A stretch of DNA of 8,291 bases, from positions 1 to 8,291 of the forward strand of contig JASHYE010000284.1 of assembly GCA_030043155.1 (NCBI GenBank), in the 5' to 3' direction. The DNA comes from Candidatus Acidiferrales bacterium (GTDB taxonomy: Bacteria > Acidobacteriota > Terriglobia > Acidoferrales > UBA7541). Positions 6,344 to 8,291 of this stretch are shown in pieces (the stretch's first letter is position 1; each line of letters begins with the position of its first letter). Under the pieces are notes generated by a model. That model ran no database searches, was not told where the DNA came from, and saw only the letters and a program-made list of their open reading frames with translations. The position numbers were made by a program, and so were the translations under genes.

Positions 6344-6452
6344 CGGCGTCGGCGGCGATGTCTCTTCCGCGTATCTGATGACGTGTTCCATCCTCACAGC
6401 GCGCTTGCGTCGCCGATTCCCGAGTGAGACACTATCCTCGTTGGAGGTTCCC

Positions 6453-7136
6453 ATGAAACCAGCAGGAAAAGCGACTCTCGCGCTTCTCGCCGCCGCATTC
6501 TTGATGGCCATTCCCGCCATGGCGCAAACGGCAAACCGCATCTCCGGAAATTACATGGAATTTCGCAACGCCGACGTCTACACCGGCCCGTGCTTCGCCA
6601 ATTCACAGGTTGGGCTCACCGGCCAGAATGCTGTTCTCGCCTGGCAAGTCACTGACGGCCACTGGAACGGCGTTGATCTTTCCGGCCTCGGTGTCGTCGC
6701 CGTCGTTCGCGCCAACGCCACTCTCGGCGACCCCTACGGCGATCCGCTTCCCGCGAAGGCCGCTCTTTTTGTCGACTCGCGCGCCAATCCCGCGCAGCAA
6801 GCCGCGCTGATTTCTTTCGCGCAGTCGCAATCCGCGGGCCTGCTCAATGACATCGTCGCCACGAATGCTGCTCCCATTTCCTTCGGCGCTGATTCTTCGC
6901 GCATGGGCTGGGAAACGCTCGCCGTCGGCAATGTCGTGAATCTCTCGACCCGCGCCATCACCATGAACGACATGATTTGCCATAACGAGGAAACCTACTA
7001 TCCGCCGCTCGCCGCGCATCTGAGCCATGCCATGGCGGTCGTCGCGCGAGATAGCAGCTATCAGGGCAAGTCCCTCGGCGTCACGTGGGACGAAGCGAAT
7101 GGCCGCGGCTCCTTTGTCGGCCATTTCGCCGAATAA
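6453..7136 (+). CDS. DUF1326-like exported protein
   Basis: The product has 227 residues. Residues 1-24 form a signal peptide ending in AMA before Q25. The mature part matches the DUF1326 pattern from about residue 30: ISGNYMEF, then AVLAWQVTDGHWNGVDLSGLGVVAVV (59-85), then ALFVDSRANPAQQAALISFAQ (104-124). Typical DUF1326 proteins carry a CxC...CPC cluster after the GxYxE opening. Here only GPC (C47) remains, with a second mature cysteine at C176 (MICHNEETYYPPL), so any metal site would be altered; a C47-C176 disulfide is possible. The function is unknown for the family. ATG 6453 is fixed by GGAGG at 6443-6447. The same frame stays open far upstream across the antisense of the beta-lactamase gene, but that part is not coding. 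The gene is divergent from the beta-lactamase gene over a 126-base shared region and ends at a strong terminator. Confidence 0.83.
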   Translation: MKPAGKATLALLAAAFLMAIPAMAQTANRISGNYMEFRNADVYTGPCFANSQVGLTGQNAVLAWQVTDGHWNGVDLSGLGVVAVVRANATLGDPYGDPLPAKAALFVDSRANPAQQAALISFAQSQSAGLLNDIVATNAAPISFGADSSRMGWETLAVGNVVNLSTRAITMNDMICHNEETYYPPLAAHLSHAMAVVARDSSYQGKSLGVTWDEANGRGSFVGHFAE

Positions 7137-7162
7137 TCTCCTGCGATTCCAAAAAATCCTGA

Positions 7163-7189
7163 GGGCGGCGTTCGCGCCGCCCTTTTTTT
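7163..7189 (+). terminator. Strong intrinsic terminator with TTCG loop
   Basis: GGGCGGCG (7163-7170), loop TTCG (7171-7174), perfect complement CGCCGCCC (7175-7182), then seven T (7183-7189) and more T after one C. It lies 26 bases after the DUF1326-like stop codon. The eight-pair GC stem capped by a stable UUCG tetraloop is a textbook Rho-independent terminator and separates this gene from the next unit. Confidence 0.95.
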
Positions 7190-7247
7190 CTTTTGCGCCG
7201 ATTCGCATTGCCTCGAAACCCAGCGCACGCAATAATCATCCATACTA

Positions 7248-7266
7248 ATGAACGCTCTTTGTTCAT
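7248..7266. promoter_or_regulatory. Inverted repeat, possible operator or leader hairpin
   Basis: ATGAAC (7248-7253) and GTTCAT (7261-7266) are perfect 6-base inverted arms around 7 bases. The element lies 15 bases before ATG 7281 and just ahead of its ribosome binding site (AGGAGA, 7270-7275). It could be a binding site for a dimeric regulator or a hairpin affecting translation. No clear promoter boxes were found around it. Confidence 0.4.
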
Positions 7267-7280
7267 AACAGGAGACTCGC

Positions 7281-7970
7281 ATGATCCGTCGGTCTTCACA
7301 TCGCCTCGCTACCATTGCTCTTGCCTGCGCCGCGGCTCTCGGCTTCGCTTCCGCTAGTTCGGCGCAGGACTTCAAAGCTGCCACGACCGCAGTCCCTGTC
7401 CCCGCGGAAATTTCCTCCGCCATCCGCACCGCCCTCTCGTCGATCACTGTTTCCGTCACCACCTCCGATGGCAAGCCCTACTGCGAAATCTGGCTCCGCA
7501 CCAGCATTCCTGCCTCCGGTTCAGGCACCACTCCCCTCGGAGTCAATTACGGTCAGATGGTTGACGGCGAAATCGTCGGCGCGATTCACTTCGATGTCGC
7601 GGTTAAGGACTTCCGCAATCAGCCCGTCAAGCCCGGCACTTACGTCATGCGCTACGGCCTGCAGCCTGTCGATGGCAACCACCAGGGCGTCTCCGACTAC
7701 CGCGACTTCCTGCTTCTTACACCTGCCGAGCAAGACACGTCCGCCGACAATCTGGCCGACAACGATATGTACACCCTGAGCCGCAAAGCCACCACCACCG
7801 GCCATCCTTCTGTTTGGAGCCTCGTACCCACGGACAGCGCGCCAACCCTCCTTCCGGGCACAAAGCAGGACACTGACGAGAACTTCTCGGCTGTTTACTT
7901 CAAAGCCGCCGTCGGCACTTCGCCCATGACCATCGGTCTCGTCATCTCCGGCCACGCCGCCACGCCCTGA
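7281..7970 (+). CDS. Exported protein of unknown function
   Basis: The product has 229 residues. Residues 1-28 form a signal peptide (RR at 3-4, hydrophobic core 10-23, likely cleavage SSA before Q29). The mature part contains a beta-rich domain with the marked stretch KPGTYVMRYGLQPVDGN (117-133), then DYRDFLLLTPAEQD (139-152) and LSRKATTTGHPSVWSLVP. It reminds me of uncharacterised secreted proteins, somewhat DUF2911-like, common in acidobacterial genomes, but I cannot name the family with confidence. C68 is the only cysteine of the mature protein. ATG 7281 is supported by AGGAGA at 7270-7275. A zinc-ribbon protein gene begins 13 bases after the stop codon, so the two are probably one transcript. 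No enzymatic motif is visible. Confidence 0.8.
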   Translation: MIRRSSHRLATIALACAAALGFASASSAQDFKAATTAVPVPAEISSAIRTALSSITVSVTTSDGKPYCEIWLRTSIPASGSGTTPLGVNYGQMVDGEIVGAIHFDVAVKDFRNQPVKPGTYVMRYGLQPVDGNHQGVSDYRDFLLLTPAEQDTSADNLADNDMYTLSRKATTTGHPSVWSLVPTDSAPTLLPGTKQDTDENFSAVYFKAAVGTSPMTIGLVISGHAATP

Positions 7971-7983
7971 GCGCCCTGGTCGA

Positions 7984-8291
7984 ATGTATCTCTGCCCCAA
8001 TTGCCAGCACCCAATCAACTCCGCCAGCGCCATTTGCCCTTATTGCGGCGCCGACCAAACCGAGCCGGAGTCCGGGCTTGCTCCTGAGCATCGCAAGAGA
8101 GGCACCTCGCCGAAACTCCTCGTCGCTATCGTCGTCGCCGTCGCCGGCATCTGGGCAATCATCTGGCTCGCACTTCCCTTGCGTTTCCAGGATCCCCGCC
8201 CTGCCTCTGAACGCTCTGCCCTCGAAGCCATTGAGACCCTCCAGCATCAGCTCGCCACCTACGAAAATGGCGCTTCAGCTTACCCGACCTC
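7984..8291 (+). CDS. Zinc-ribbon, single-pass membrane protein, N-terminal part
   Basis: The frame is open from ATG 7984 to the window edge, giving 102 codons with the C-terminus missing. Residues 1-22 form a zinc ribbon with two CxxC pairs, C4/C7 (CPNC) and C18/C21 (CPYC). A charged linker (E35 HRKRG) precedes a membrane helix at about 45-64 (LLVAIVVAVAGIWAIIWLAL). After it comes a polar region with SALEAIETLQHQLATYENG. The layout suggests a cytoplasmic zinc ribbon anchored to an extracytoplasmic domain. The segment after the helix faintly resembles pilin-like proteins with AIxTLxxAQxxY patterns, which is a weak impression. There is no clear Shine-Dalgarno sequence. With only 13 bases from the previous stop codon, translational coupling is likely. 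The role is unknown. Confidence 0.75.
   Translation, partial: MYLCPNCQHPINSASAICPYCGADQTEPESGLAPEHRKRGTSPKLLVAIVVAVAGIWAIIWLALPLRFQDPRPASERSALEAIETLQHQLATYENGASAYPT

Noticed and set aside
5529..6452. Plus-strand open frame that continues into the DUF1326-like gene, giving a 535-residue reading
   Set aside because: It is the mirror of the beta-lactamase gene, which has all catalytic motifs on the minus strand. The plus-strand translation is Arg/Cys-rich with no domain, and the true start at 6453 has GGAGG and a signal peptide.

Overview
The window most resembles Acidobacteriota chromosome. The main evidence is the 824-residue duplicated orphan permease at 652-3126, of the ADOP type (acidobacterial duplicated orphan permease). 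Supporting signs are moderately high GC, a secreted subclass B3 metallo-beta-lactamase, and several secreted proteins of unknown function. This assignment comes from reading family motifs, not from a database search. No tRNA, rRNA, CRISPR array, transposase or phage gene was seen.

Left end (1-651): the tail of an SRPBCC/AHSA1-like protein overlaps a small cysteine-free ArsR-type repressor. A gene-free stretch with several hairpins follows. The large ABC-type permease (652-3126) comes next, with no ATPase gene inside the window. Its 3' end overlaps by 41 bp the end of a convergent AraC-family regulator (3086-4009, minus strand).

Middle (4010-5316): the AraC gene is divergent from a DinB-fold protein (4128-4580) that keeps its three metal-ligand histidines. 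A 182-residue protein with a GxW motif follows (4768-5316). It is probably a lipocalin/calycin-like barrel and its function is unknown. Several starts here were chosen from Shine-Dalgarno sequences: TTG at 4009, GTG at 4128 and ATG at 4768.

Right end (5317-8291): an intact exported subclass B3 metallo-beta-lactamase (5385-6326, minus strand) is divergent from an exported DUF1326-like protein (6453-7136, plus strand). The latter ends at a textbook intrinsic terminator with a TTCG loop. After a possible operator-like inverted repeat comes an exported protein of unknown family (7281-7970). Thirteen bases later begins a zinc-ribbon/transmembrane protein that runs off the window (7984-8291).

The genes do not form one obvious pathway. 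The sensible units are: SRPBCC plus ArsR; the stand-alone permease; AraC divergent from DinB and possibly the calycin-like gene; the beta-lactamase divergent from DUF1326; and a two-gene unit at the right edge. I saw no convincing new multi-gene system. The points most worth following up are the structured intergenic stretch at 465-598, the start region of the 4768 gene, the B3 enzyme with its divergent secreted partner, and the inverted repeat at 7248-7266.
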